A stretch of 64,000 nt of DNA from Cardiobacteriaceae bacterium (GCA_030529365.1 JAUMXB010000002.1:186001-250000); one strand, 5' to 3'; positions 7,577 to 15,103 are shown, numbered from the stretch's first letter. A program made the numbers and translations. The notes: generated from the letters alone by a model not told the origin.

Positions 7577-7710
7577 GCGCAAAACACGGGCAAGCAATGC
7601 TGCACGCCGCGAAAGCGGCTAAAATGGCATTTAGCAATCGCCGTAAATGTATCCGCGTTGCGCCTCACTCTCCCGTTTTGCTGTCCTGCGCAAAGCACCC
7701 CCGCAAAAAT

Positions 7711-7729
7711 GGCAAACTAGTCTAATCTC
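7711..7729 (+). promoter_or_regulatory. Phage late-promoter-like motif, copy 2
   Basis: GGCAAACTAGTCTAATC, shared with 4152 and 24094. As at 4152 it lies downstream of a terminator and about 35-50 nt before the first gene of the next head transcript. A GC hairpin, GCCGCCC with GGGCGGC, follows around 7741-7762 and would cover the protease start region. Confidence 0.6.
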
Positions 7730-7761
7730 AATCTTGCCTGCCGCCCGCCACAATGGGCGGC

Positions 7762-8727
7762 ATGAACAAGATCGCCATATTCAAAACCGGCCGCCACACC
7801 GCCACCTCCGGCGATGTGCTCGACGCCACCCCCGAGATGCTCGCGGCCATCGCTGCGGGCTACAACCCCACGCTGCACGAATCCCCCGCCGTCGTCGGCC
7901 ATCCCAAGCACGACGCGCCCGCCTATGGCTGGGTGCGCGCGCTCTCATTTGACGAGCCGAGCGGCGTCCTCTATGCCGACTTTGCCCAGGTGGACCCCCA
8001 GTTTGCCGATTGGGTCGCCGCCGGGCGCTACAAAAAGCGCTCCGCCTCTTTTTACACCGCCGACCACCCCAGCAATCCTACGCCCGGCAAGCCCTATCTG
8101 CGCCATGTCGGCTTTCTCGGCGCACAGCCGCCCGCCGTGAAAGGCCTTGCCGATTTTGCCGGCACAGACGAGCCGGTATACGAGTTTGCCGATTTACCCG
8201 ACCCACCCCAACCCTTACCCCACGAGGAAACCATGGAAAAAGACGAAGAACTGAAGAAAAAAGAACAGGAACTCAACGAACGCGAGAAAGCGCTTGCTGA
8301 AAAAGAGGCAGAGCTGAAACGCAAAGAGGCCGAGCTGGAAGCCGAAGAAGCGGCGCGCGAAGAAGCCGAAGCCGCCGATTTTGCCGAGGGCCTGGTCAAA
8401 ACTGGCCAATTGCTGCCGCGCGAAAAGGCCGCCGTGGTATCTGCGATTTTGCAGGTCGGCAAAGACGCCACCTTTGATTTTGCCGAGGGCGGCAAAGTGA
8501 GCAAATGCAGCACCGCGCAGGGCTTAAAAGACGTGCTCGCGCGTCTCCCGAAAACCATCGATTTTGCCGAGCACACCGGCGACGACCCCAACAAGCGCAC
8601 GCTGCCGCAGGCAAGCGACCAGGTCGATGACGACAAGGCCGCCGCCGCGCTCGACAAGCGCATCCAGGACTTCGCCGAAGCCAATGGCATCAGCTACGCC
8701 GAAGCCGCCATCCAGATTGGAGAATAA
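7762..8727 (+). CDS. Phage head maturation protease (Mu I-like) with C-terminal scaffold region
   Basis: A 321-residue protease-scaffold fusion. The protease half shows the Mu protease I signature VVGHPKHDAPAYGWV and KRSASFYTADHP. From about residue 158 the chain becomes a charged coiled coil (runs of EKEAELKRKEAELE), the scaffold part. During capsid assembly the protease is expected to cut the scaffold and itself. The start is uncertain: ATG at 7753 and 7762 are both possible, and I prefer 7762 for the family-like N-terminus MNKIAIFKTG. An internal start at 8233 would produce the scaffold alone. Next gene begins 2 nt after the stop. Confidence 0.8.
   Translation: MNKIAIFKTGRHTATSGDVLDATPEMLAAIAAGYNPTLHESPAVVGHPKHDAPAYGWVRALSFDEPSGVLYADFAQVDPQFADWVAAGRYKKRSASFYTADHPSNPTPGKPYLRHVGFLGAQPPAVKGLADFAGTDEPVYEFADLPDPPQPLPHEETMEKDEELKKKEQELNEREKALAEKEAELKRKEAELEAEEAAREEAEAADFAEGLVKTGQLLPREKAAVVSAILQVGKDATFDFAEGGKVSKCSTAQGLKDVLARLPKTIDFAEHTGDDPNKRTLPQASDQVDDDKAAAALDKRIQDFAEANGISYAEAAIQIGE
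8233..8727 (+). CDS. Nested in-frame scaffold protein (Mu Z-like)
   Basis: ATG at 8233 is in frame with the protease gene and has GAGGAA about 6 nt upstream, a better ribosome-binding site than the protease start itself. The product, 164 residues beginning MEKDEELKKKEQELNE, would be exactly the coiled-coil scaffold region. In phage Mu the scaffold gene Z is nested in frame in the 3' part of protease gene I, so the arrangement is expected. That the internal start is used is inferred, not shown. Confidence 0.55.
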   Translation: MEKDEELKKKEQELNEREKALAEKEAELKRKEAELEAEEAAREEAEAADFAEGLVKTGQLLPREKAAVVSAILQVGKDATFDFAEGGKVSKCSTAQGLKDVLARLPKTIDFAEHTGDDPNKRTLPQASDQVDDDKAAAALDKRIQDFAEANGISYAEAAIQIGE

Positions 8728-8729
8728 CC

Positions 8730-9056
8730 ATGCCCCATCACAATATTTTGAGCAAAAAAGTCACGCTGGCCGAAGACGTCAAAAAAGGCCAGATCGTGAG
8801 CTGGTCGGGTGAGCTTGCCACCACCGGCAGCACCACCAAAGAGCCCGCAGGCATCGCCCAGTACGACGGCAAGACCGGCGAGACTATCGCCATCACCACC
8901 ATTGGCCTTGAGGACGTGGCATTGACCGGCGTCAAGGTCGGCGATGGCGTCAAGGCCAATGCCGGTGCCGCCGAGAAGGCAACCAACGCGACGGAAGCGT
9001 TTGCCACCGTGGTTGAGGTGGTCAACACCGCCACCGCCGAAATCCTCATCAAATAA
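8730..9056 (+). CDS. Capsid decoration-like protein
   Basis: A 108-residue, beta-rich, Ala/Thr/Val-rich protein between the protease/scaffold and the capsid genes. Features such as VKKGQIVSWSGELATTGS, PAGIAQYDG and VKVGDGVKANAG resemble DUF2190-type or head-decoration proteins that bind the capsid surface. The assignment rests on composition and position. A TAACC spacing places its ATG 2 nt after the protease stop, so it is translationally coupled. Confidence 0.65.
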   Translation: MPHHNILSKKVTLAEDVKKGQIVSWSGELATTGSTTKEPAGIAQYDGKTGETIAITTIGLEDVALTGVKVGDGVKANAGAAEKATNATEAFATVVEVVNTATAEILIK

Positions 9057-9068
9057 GGAAGAAAACAC

Positions 9069-10016
9069 ATGTCAAGAAGCGAATTGCAACGCCTGCGCGT
9101 CGTTGATCAAATCCTCACCAAGGTCGTGCGCGGCTACAATCTCGATCAGGAATTCTCCGGCCATCACCTCTTCCCGGATGTCGAAGTCACGGCAATGGGC
9201 GGCAAGATCATCAAATTTGGCAAGGATGCGTTTGTCGTGGTGAACACCACCCGCGCGCCGGGCGAGACCGTGCGCAGCGTCGGCATCACCTACTCCAGCG
9301 ACAATTATGCCCTCGAAAACCGCCTGCTCGAAGGCAAGGTGCCGGAGGAGTTTGCCGCCGAAATGAACAAGGTGCCGGGCATCAAGGCACAAACGCTGGC
9401 TGTCAATGTCGTCATGGCAAAAATGCGCCTCGAAGGCGAGGCCAAAAAAGCCAAGCTCGCCACCACCACCGCCAACTACGCCAGCGGCCACACCGAAGCG
9501 CTCTCCGGCACCTCGATGTGGGACAACGCTGCCTCAAACCCGCTCGAAGCCATCAGCGACGGCAAAGCCAGCATCCGCAAAGCGATTGGCCGTTATCCCA
9601 ACGTACTGCATCTTGACCTCTACGCCTATGAAGCGCTCAAGCGACACCCCAAAATCATTGAGCACTTCAAATTTACCGGCGAATCCAGCATCACCACGAA
9701 GATGCTTGCCAGCTATTTCGACGTTGAGACCGTGGTCGTTGCCAAAACCGTATCCGTCGCCACGCTGGATGCGCCGTTTGCTGAATTGTGGGGCAACAAC
9801 ACCGTGCTGGCCTACGTCCCGCCCGCTGCGATGCGCGCCGCCGCCGTGCCGTCATTTGGTTACAACTACTTGCTCAACGGCATGCCCAAGGCCGAAAAGG
9901 GCTATTTCGAGGAGAGCGACCGCTCATGGCATTACCCGGTGCTGATGGCAGACCAGCCGGTATTGACCGACAACACTGCGGGCTTTTTGTTTACCAACAC
10001 CGCGACGATCAAGTAA
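9069..10016 (+). CDS. Phage major capsid protein
   Basis: A 315-residue protein in the capsid position of the head operon. It begins with a helical N-terminal segment (SELQRLRVVDQILTKVVRGY) and continues with mixed alpha/beta sequence typical of HK97-fold capsid proteins of B3/D3112-type phages. No clear prodomain is visible, in keeping with the separate scaffold upstream. A good ribosome-binding site (AAGGAAG) precedes the ATG. The upstream gene ends 12 nt before it and a small gp35-like gene starts 10 nt after its stop. Confidence 0.8.
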   Translation: MSRSELQRLRVVDQILTKVVRGYNLDQEFSGHHLFPDVEVTAMGGKIIKFGKDAFVVVNTTRAPGETVRSVGITYSSDNYALENRLLEGKVPEEFAAEMNKVPGIKAQTLAVNVVMAKMRLEGEAKKAKLATTTANYASGHTEALSGTSMWDNAASNPLEAISDGKASIRKAIGRYPNVLHLDLYAYEALKRHPKIIEHFKFTGESSITTKMLASYFDVETVVVAKTVSVATLDAPFAELWGNNTVLAYVPPAAMRAAAVPSFGYNYLLNGMPKAEKGYFEESDRSWHYPVLMADQPVLTDNTAGFLFTNTATIK

Positions 10017-10026
10017 GGGGGGCGTT

Positions 10027-10413
10027 ATGCCACATTATGAGTTGCTCTACCCCGTGCGCCATGACGGCGTGCGTTATGAGCCACCTGCCGTGGTGGAGAT
10101 GAGCGAGCCGGAGGCGGCAGCTCTGCTCGCTGCCGGCATCGTCAATGCTGCCGCCATGCCGGCGGCAGAGGCCGCGCCGCAAACCGGCGTGCTCGACCTC
10201 ACCCCGCAAATCGTTGCCCAAGTGTTTGCCGAGCGCGCCGTCAAAACGGACAAGCAGCCCACGCTTGCCCAGGCCGTCAGAATCCTCGGCAAAAACACTG
10301 ACGCGGGCACCACCGACGATGGCATCCGCCTGGTCATCGACCCCAAAACGCTCACCCAGGAGCTGCTGGATGAGGCTTGGGGCATTTACACCGCCGCGCA
10401 GGATGAGCCATGA
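10027..10413 (+). CDS. Mu gp35-like small head protein
   Basis: A 128-residue protein. The N-terminal 45 residues (YPVRHDGVRYEPPAVVEM, PEAAALLAAGIV) match the short N-terminal module common to Mu gp35/HI1506-like proteins. The C-terminal part holds a helical segment (AQAVRILGKN) often seen in head-tail region proteins. A GGGGG ribosome-binding site precedes the ATG. The stop overlaps the next start by 4 nt. Role in head completion is inferred from position only. Confidence 0.6.
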   Translation: MPHYELLYPVRHDGVRYEPPAVVEMSEPEAAALLAAGIVNAAAMPAAEAAPQTGVLDLTPQIVAQVFAERAVKTDKQPTLAQAVRILGKNTDAGTTDDGIRLVIDPKTLTQELLDEAWGIYTAAQDEP

Positions 10414-10883
10414 ACTACTGCACGCCGCTGGACCTCATCGCCCACGCCAACCGCGCCCGCCTCGTCGGGCAGTTGGCAGGCAATGATTATGCACCCTTGC
10501 CTGATGCCGCCGCCGTGCTGGATTACTTCACCACCGGCAATGCCGCGCCCGGATTTGAGGATGTGCTCGCAAATCTCAAGGCGCGCGTCGAGCAGGCCAT
10601 CACCCATGCCAGCGGCGACATCAACGGCTATCTGGCGCTGATCCCCGACATCAAGTTGCCAGCGGACACCCTTGCCGCCGCGTGCATGGATATGGCGCTG
10701 TATCGGTTGTTCGACCGCCTCGAGGACGGCTCAGTCATCAAGCAGCTCAACGACAGCCGCCATGCCTTTTTTGACCGTCTCGTCACCGGCAAGGCAGTGG
10801 TCAACCGCGATCTCGCATATGGCGCGGCGCAGACCGTCGGCCCCGACGCCGTCTTTACCGCGCAAACACTGGAGGGCTACTGA
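10410..10883 (+). CDS. DUF1320 family protein (Mu gp36-like)
   Basis: A 157-residue protein of the gp36/DUF1320 type, a likely head-tail connector (adaptor). Typical features: MNYCTPLDLIAH at the N-terminus, a long helix with AITHASGDINGYLAL near residue 70, and ALYRLFDRLEDGSVIKQL near 105. It starts in an ATGA overlap with the gp35-like gene and its stop overlaps the gp37-like start, so the three are translationally coupled. Confidence 0.8.
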   Translation: MNYCTPLDLIAHANRARLVGQLAGNDYAPLPDAAAVLDYFTTGNAAPGFEDVLANLKARVEQAITHASGDINGYLALIPDIKLPADTLAAACMDMALYRLFDRLEDGSVIKQLNDSRHAFFDRLVTGKAVVNRDLAYGAAQTVGPDAVFTAQTLEGY

Positions 10884-11362
10884 TGGCAGACATCTTCGCG
10901 CCGCGTGAGGTATTGACGCGCCACCTGCAAAAGCTGGTGGAGCAAGGCATCTTGCGCTACGTCGGCCAGGCGCGCGAGTTTGGCGATGTGCTGGAGGGAC
11001 GGCAACCGGCGGTGCATCTGGCCGCCTACGTCATCTTTGACAAGTACAGCAACGTTTCCACGCAGGCACGCAATCAAAAGATGACCCAGCAATACAGCGT
11101 CGTCATCGCCATTCAGGACGCGCGCCCGGTGCGCAGCGGCCACGGCTACGGCGGCAACAGCGACGGCGAGATCATCGCCGCCGTCATGAGCCACGTCGAG
11201 GGACTCGCGATTACCGACGGCGACACCACAACCACCCCCGGCTACGGCAAGCGCTTCACCTTGACCGATGCCGATCAGGCCTTTTACCCGCCCGGCGGCT
11301 GGGCCTTTTATCCCCTCTCATTTGCCATTGACGTTATCAACACAAGGACAACGACCCCATGA
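10883..11362 (+). CDS. DUF1834 family protein (Mu gp37-like)
   Basis: A 159-residue protein of the gp37/DUF1834 type, placed between the connector and the tail genes and thought to terminate the tail or seal the neck. Sequence segments QYSVVIAIQDARPVRSG and FYPPGGWAFYPLSFAIDV are in the expected central and C-terminal positions. Start and stop overlap both neighbours, which shows tight coupling. Confidence 0.75.
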   Translation: MADIFAPREVLTRHLQKLVEQGILRYVGQAREFGDVLEGRQPAVHLAAYVIFDKYSNVSTQARNQKMTQQYSVVIAIQDARPVRSGHGYGGNSDGEIIAAVMSHVEGLAITDGDTTTTPGYGKRFTLTDADQAFYPPGGWAFYPLSFAIDVINTRTTTP

Positions 11363-12108
11363 AAAACAGCATCAACTATGATCACGGCTTTATCGGCACC
11401 GGAACCCCATACTTTATCCCGGATGAACCGGATGCCGCCGCCCTCTATTTTGGTAACCCGGTAGCGGCCAAAATCGCCCTCTCATCCGAAACCAAAACCC
11501 GCAAATCGCGACGCAAACACGATGCCGGAGCCGTACTCGACGGCATCACCACGCCGAACGCACCGGAAGTCACGCTACAAACTGACACTTTCCAACCGCT
11601 AAACTGGGCGATGGCGATGATGGGCACCAGCGCCGAACAAACCGTAACCGTGCAAACCGTGGCCGACGAGGCAGGTAAGGCGCGTCTCTACGGCTACCAC
11701 AAGCTCAAGCATGGCGACATCGATCCCGCCACCTTGCAAGTCAAAAAAAGCGGCTCTCCTATCGACAAAAGCAAATATGTGCTGATCGCCGAAGCCGGGC
11801 TGGTGCAAATCACCGATCCCAGCGCCGCCGCTGAAGGCGATGAGCTTACCTACGATTACAAGACCAAGCAGGTCAAGAAAATCGTTATCGACGGCGCGCG
11901 CGTCACCAGCTTCAAAGGCACGGTCATCATCGATGGGGAAAACGACGTCACCAAGCAGCGCTGCAAGCTCATCATCCCCAACGTCACCCTTGCCGTGGAA
12001 GGGGAATTTGACTGGTACAGCGACGATTACAACAGCGTCACCATGAAAGGCACCGCCGCCGTCGGCAAGAATGGCGAAGCGCCTTACACCGTCGAACTCT
12101 ATGAGTAA
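11359..12108 (+). CDS. Probable major tail tube protein
   Basis: A 249-residue beta-rich protein. The C-terminal third (FKGTVIIDGENDVTKQRC, then VEGEFDWYSDDYNSVTMKG) resembles tail tube subunits of long-tailed phages, which stack into the tube around the tape measure. No sheath gene lies beside it, in line with a flexible non-contractile tail of the B3/D3112 kind. It starts in an ATGA overlap with the gp37-like gene. It is the only clear tail component; the genes that normally follow are missing. Confidence 0.65.
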   Translation: MKNSINYDHGFIGTGTPYFIPDEPDAAALYFGNPVAAKIALSSETKTRKSRRKHDAGAVLDGITTPNAPEVTLQTDTFQPLNWAMAMMGTSAEQTVTVQTVADEAGKARLYGYHKLKHGDIDPATLQVKKSGSPIDKSKYVLIAEAGLVQITDPSAAAEGDELTYDYKTKQVKKIVIDGARVTSFKGTVIIDGENDVTKQRCKLIIPNVTLAVEGEFDWYSDDYNSVTMKGTAAVGKNGEAPYTVELYE

Positions 12109-12119
12109 GCGGAGGGAGT

Positions 12120-12308
12120 ATGACCGCAAAACAGCATACCGACACCGTTGTCGTCAAATTGACCGCGCCGGCCACGATAGGCAACGTGTCATTTGCCGTG
12201 GGCGCAACCGTCGCCCTGCCACCGGAAACCGCCGCATGGTTGGTTGAGCAGGGCAGCGCCCGCATTGTTGATGATGGCAAGGAGGTGGCCGCGAAAAAGG
12301 GCAAGTAA
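12120..12308 (+). CDS. Small gp38-like phage protein
   Basis: A 62-residue protein, MTAKQHTDTVVVKLT at the start and a lysine-rich end (KEVAAKKGK). The middle segment VALPPETAAWLVEQGSARIV resembles the short modules found in Mu gp38/DUF2635 or gp35-type proteins. GGAGGG lies 6 nt before the ATG. It is the last intact virion gene; a terminator follows 25 nt later. Confidence 0.6.
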   Translation: MTAKQHTDTVVVKLTAPATIGNVSFAVGATVALPPETAAWLVEQGSARIVDDGKEVAAKKGK

Positions 12309-12333
12309 ATGCACACATTGAGATGAATCACAA

Positions 12334-12359
12334 AAAAAGCCGCAGAAATGCGGCTTTTT
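12334..12359. terminator. Bidirectional terminator at the end of block 1
   Basis: AAAAAGCCGC (12334-12343) pairs perfectly with GCGGCTTTTT (12350-12359) around a 6-nt loop. With A-runs and T-runs on both sides it can stop transcription from both directions, from the head operon and from the leftward 79-codon gene at 12383. Confidence 0.9.
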
Positions 12360-12373
12360 AACAGGAGCTTAAA

Positions 12374-12418
12374 ATGCAGCACTTATGGCTTGTTTTTATC
12401 CATAAAGTCAGTCACTAA
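12374..12418 (+). pseudogene. Stranded gene start after the terminator
   Basis: A clear ribosome-binding site (AGGAG) precedes ATG at 12374, but the frame stops after 14 codons (MQHLWLVFIHKVSH) and runs antisense into the leftward gene at 12383. The next tail gene should begin here in a Mu-like phage. The simplest reading is that only the 5' signal of that gene survived the rearrangement. Chance occurrence cannot be excluded. Confidence 0.3.
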
Positions 12419-12622
12419 TTGGTATTCTTCTTCGCTTGAAAACGTAATTTTGAATGTCTCAATGTCATTGAGTTCTATTGATAGCTCGGGGAATTTTTCC
12501 TGAATCATTCTCATATATTCTTCAGCGGACTTAGAGGTTGCAAGGATTATTTTCTTGCCATTCGATTCTATTTCATGCTGTTCTCTTAAATGCACAATGT
12601 ACGTTTTTGGATAGCTACACAT
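12383..12622 (-). CDS. Small hypothetical protein
   Basis: A 79-residue acidic protein (CSYPKTYIVHLREQHEIE at the N-terminus, SEEEYQLVTDFMDKNKP at the end). No family recognised. AAGGA lies about 9 nt before the ATG and a TATAAA-like -10 is about 35 nt upstream, so it likely has its own promoter. Its DNA is clearly more AT-rich than the head genes to its left, which marks a junction between segments of different origin. It ends at the bidirectional terminator. Confidence 0.6.
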   Translation of the reverse strand: MCSYPKTYIVHLREQHEIESNGKKIILATSKSAEEYMRMIQEKFPELSIELNDIETFKITFSSEEEYQLVTDFMDKNKP

Positions 12623-12731
12623 AGTGTTGATTCCTTATTTTTACAATTTATATAACATGATAGATCATGCCTAACTCACAGAGGTAATCATTCCGCTGTG
12701 AAAAATCTATATGGGGGGGCAGGAGTAATTT

Positions 12732-12887
12732 TCAAGATTCCCACGGCATTCGCTTGGCATACTCGCTGATGCCCCACAGTCCGGCCTTGCTTTGCCGGGC
12801 TTTGTTTTGTACGGGCAGCAGTCCGGCCGGCTCTTTGCCGTAGTCGTAGTATTTGGGATGCAGCCACGCGCCGCCTTGCGCAATCAT
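12732..12887 (-). pseudogene. C-terminal fragment of a staphylococcal-nuclease-like protein
   Basis: Minus-strand translation ANMIAQGGAWLHPKYYD, then KARQSKAGLWGISEYAK and a final MPWES, matches the end of SNase-fold thermonucleases (N.xMV..G.AWvy.kY, ...A...GLWa....PW). Only the last third of the fold is present and the catalytic Arg/Asp/Glu part is missing. The frame continues upstream into the TGA stop of the gene at 12903, so nothing in between could supply the rest. It is a truncated remnant; the 51-codon stretch from ATG at 12887 could still be translated. Confidence 0.6.
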
Positions 12888-12902
12888 GTTAGCGCAAGGC
12901 TT

Positions 12903-13895
12903 TCACATGCTGGAAAGCGCCAGCAAAAGAATCACGACAGCAATGACCACTTCGGTTTTTGATCTGATTTTCAAAGGCCCGATAGAAAAGCCTTTGGACT
13001 TCCGCCGTTTTTTGGCGGGAGAAGATTGGGGCGTTGAGGAACGCGATGAGGCAGCCTGCCTCTGTGCCAGCAGCTTTGCCCTGCTGGGCTCCAGATGTGT
13101 ATATCCTCCCCAATCCGGGCGATGACCGCCAACAATATAACCACCCATCCGTTTCAGAACGGGGCGAATGCCAACGGCAATTTCCACCCATTTGCCGTTG
13201 GTATCACGTTGTGATTCAGTGATGTAATCCCAGTTAGGGTCGGTTTTGGGGTCAATCCGGTCAGGGATTTTTTGCAGTGTCTTCAATATGTGCTGGAAAT
13301 TCAGGGCCGGGCAGATTTCCAGACTTTTCAGGCGCTGCATCAATTCTGCCGTAATCCATGCCTTGTCAACGTGCCAAACGCCGTTGCTGTCCATGTGGCC
13401 ATGTTCCAGCCATCCGCCGCCCCATGCCGAAATGGGCATTTCAAGACGTTTGCAGCCCCAGAGATTGATGTTGTATTCGCTTTCGCCAAAGCAGTAGCGC
13501 TTGCCGTTGTAGGCTTTCTGATACCCCTGATAGCAGCCAAGCGCGCCATAGGTTAGATGCTTTTTGCTGGCCAACTCGCCATTGATGCGCATGCTGGACG
13601 TTTTCCAGCTGCCCACCAAATCAAAAACCGTGATGATCAAGTCAATTTCCGTGACCGGCAAGCGCACGGTATGTCTTATGCTTTTCCCTTCGCCTTCTGT
13701 CGTATAGCTCGGGATGCGCTCACATATCTCCACGGCCTTGAGATAATTGGGGGAGGCGCTGTAGCCAAAGGTGATTTCTGCCTGCGCCACGTTTGTTGTT
13801 GCCGGGCTCCTTTCTTCATTCGCCTGACGGCCACAAGCAGGGCACAACACAGCTGGTGGCAGTACGGGGACATTGCAGTGATTACAGGATGGCAT
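12903..13895 (-). CDS. Zinc-ribbon, membrane-anchored hypothetical protein
   Basis: A 330-residue protein. It starts with a zinc ribbon, MPSCNHCNVPVLPPAVLCPAC (two CxxC pairs), has a soluble middle of about 250 residues, and ends with a basic stretch (KKRRKSKG) and one hydrophobic segment (VVIAVVILLLALSSM). It would be a C-tail-anchored inner-membrane protein with its body in the cytoplasm. The start at 13895 is chosen because AAGGAGA lies just upstream. It shares an operon with the repressor and so is probably expressed in the lysogen; superinfection exclusion or another host-benefit role is possible but unproven. Confidence 0.6.
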   Translation of the reverse strand: MPSCNHCNVPVLPPAVLCPACGRQANEERSPATTNVAQAEITFGYSASPNYLKAVEICERIPSYTTEGEGKSIRHTVRLPVTEIDLIITVFDLVGSWKTSSMRINGELASKKHLTYGALGCYQGYQKAYNGKRYCFGESEYNINLWGCKRLEMPISAWGGGWLEHGHMDSNGVWHVDKAWITAELMQRLKSLEICPALNFQHILKTLQKIPDRIDPKTDPNWDYITESQRDTNGKWVEIAVGIRPVLKRMGGYIVGGHRPDWGGYTHLEPSRAKLLAQRQAASSRSSTPQSSPAKKRRKSKGFSIGPLKIRSKTEVVIAVVILLLALSSM

Positions 13896-13906
13896 AATTT
13901 TCTCCT

Positions 13907-14695
13907 TCAGCCCCAGCGTCCTTGCCACACTTTTTTGCCGATAATCTCGTAATCGTCCTTTGGCGTCAGCATCCATTCGCGGTAAATCTGGTTGTCGCTG
14001 ATCACCCGGATGCCGTCTTTCTCACGCATCAGCCGCTTGATATAGAGCGATTCATCCACGCGCAGCACAAAAATGCCGCCATCCGGCTCACGCTGCAAAT
14101 CATCGATCATCAGGGCATCTCGCGGATGCAGGGTTGGCTCCATGCTGTCGCCCTTGACCATCACGCACGCCAAATGCGCCTCCTGCAAGCCTTCCTTGCG
14201 CAGCGAATAACGGGTAAAGGCCAGATAGGTTTTCAACTGCCCGAAGCCTGCCAGTGCGCCATGACCGGCGCTCACCTCGATGTCATAGAGCGGGATCATT
14301 GCAAAGTCATCTGGATCTATCCCTTCCGGCCAACTTTTTGGGGGGTTGATGTGAGGTAAACCGCTAGCGTAGGTGGTTTTGTCATCATCACTCACGCTTT
14401 GGAGAGAGAAACCGGCGACGTCGCCAGTTTTCTCTTTCTTGAAATCATCAACGTATTGTTTTTTATAGGCGCTATTTTTAGAAACCGGCGACGTCGCCGG
14501 TTTTCCGGTGAGGATGTAGAGGATATCCAAGCCCAGCTCACTCATTAGGGCGCACTTGTCGCTCGGGATAGTTGTTGTGTCATTTTCCCAGCGGGAGATT
14601 GTGGGATAGCTGATCCCCAAAGCATCAGCCAAGGCGTTTTGTGATTTATACCCTTTTGATTTTCTTTCTTCTTCCAAGCGTTTGCCAATGCTCAT
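13907..14695 (-). CDS. Phage repressor, XRE helix-turn-helix plus S24 peptidase domain
   Basis: A 262-residue CI/LexA-type repressor that should keep block 2 silent. An XRE helix-turn-helix occupies about residues 17-40 (NALADALGISYPTISRWEN). The S24 domain has the cleavage pair Ala143-Gly144, catalytic Ser184 (KGDSMEPTL) and Lys220 (YIKRL). Such repressors self-cleave when RecA is activated, so SOS induction is expected. The linker (about residues 64-97) is encoded by two copies of a palindromic repeat. The gene is divergent from the Cro-like gene, with operators between them. Confidence 0.9.
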   Translation of the reverse strand: MSIGKRLEEERKSKGYKSQNALADALGISYPTISRWENDTTTIPSDKCALMSELGLDILYILTGKPATSPVSKNSAYKKQYVDDFKKEKTGDVAGFSLQSVSDDDKTTYASGLPHINPPKSWPEGIDPDDFAMIPLYDIEVSAGHGALAGFGQLKTYLAFTRYSLRKEGLQEAHLACVMVKGDSMEPTLHPRDALMIDDLQREPDGGIFVLRVDESLYIKRLMREKDGIRVISDNQIYREWMLTPKDDYEIIGKKVWQGRWG

Positions 14696-14710
14696 TTATA
14701 AACCTTTCAC

Positions 14711-14780
14711 ATTTGTAGCAAAATATTTTGCATGATTATGCCAAAAAACTATTGACATAGTATATTTGTGCAAATAATAT
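14711..14780. promoter_or_regulatory. Repressor/Cro operator region and early promoter
   Basis: A consensus rightward promoter is present: TTGACA (14752-14757), 17-bp spacer, TAATAT (14775-14780). Its spacer holds ATTTG-TG-CAAAT (14764-14775). A perfect 14-bp palindrome GCAAAATATTTTGC lies at 14718-14731, preceded by ATTTGTAGC, the half-site also seen in the palindromes at 2053, 2920 and 15104. The layout fits a lambda-like switch in which repressor and Cro-like protein compete for sites controlling the early operon and the leftward repressor transcript. Confidence 0.75.
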
Positions 14781-14815
14781 AAGCCAAACATGAAATACAC
14801 CCGACGGAGAGGGCC

Positions 14816-15082
14816 ATGAAAGGCGAAAAAATTTCACAAATGCTAAAAACGAAAGGATTGAATTTCCCGCTTTTAGCAGAGGCATGCGGAGTAACAACAG
14901 CTCACGTTTACAACGTCGCTTATCGCAAAACCACAAGTCTCGTTATTGCACAAAAAATCGCTTGCGCCATTGATGCGCCTTTTCAGCAAGTTTTTCCCGA
15001 ATATGCAGAAAAAGCGCAAAAGCGAGTAGAACGCGCGCAAAAAATTTCACGTTTATCGCAAAAACTCAGTAGTGCGGTATGA
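14816..15082 (+). CDS. Cro/Ner-like DNA-binding protein
   Basis: An 88-residue protein with an N-terminal helix-turn-helix (FPLLAEACGVTTAHVYNVAY, about residues 18-37) and a basic helical tail. It is the first gene after the early promoter and is divergent from the repressor, the position of cro in lambda or ner in Mu. It likely turns down the early and repressor promoters. GGAGAGGG precedes the ATG. Confidence 0.75.
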   Translation: MKGEKISQMLKTKGLNFPLLAEACGVTTAHVYNVAYRKTTSLVIAQKIACAIDAPFQQVFPEYAEKAQKRVERAQKISRLSQKLSSAV

Positions 15083-15103
15083 GTATACCTATTTTTGCCA
15101 GAC

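Larger units (their letters stand above)
1..12376 (+). mobile_element. Mu/B3-like prophage block 1: head genes, truncated before the tail genes
   Basis: The block carries a continuous rightward series of virion genes in the order typical of transposable phages: DUF3486 protein, terminase, portal, F-like, G-like, protease/scaffold, capsid, gp36/gp37-like and a probable tail tube. It enters the window from the left already inside the operon. It stops right after the small gene ending at 12308, which is followed by a terminator. No tape measure, baseplate or fibre gene follows. A non-contractile (B3/D3112-type) tail is inferred from the tail-tube-like gene and the absence of a sheath gene. The left boundary is outside the window. 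Confidence 0.85.

Noticed and set aside
12853-13125. 90-codon + strand frame
   Set aside because: It is antisense to the zinc-ribbon/membrane gene and the SNase remnant, both supported by motifs.
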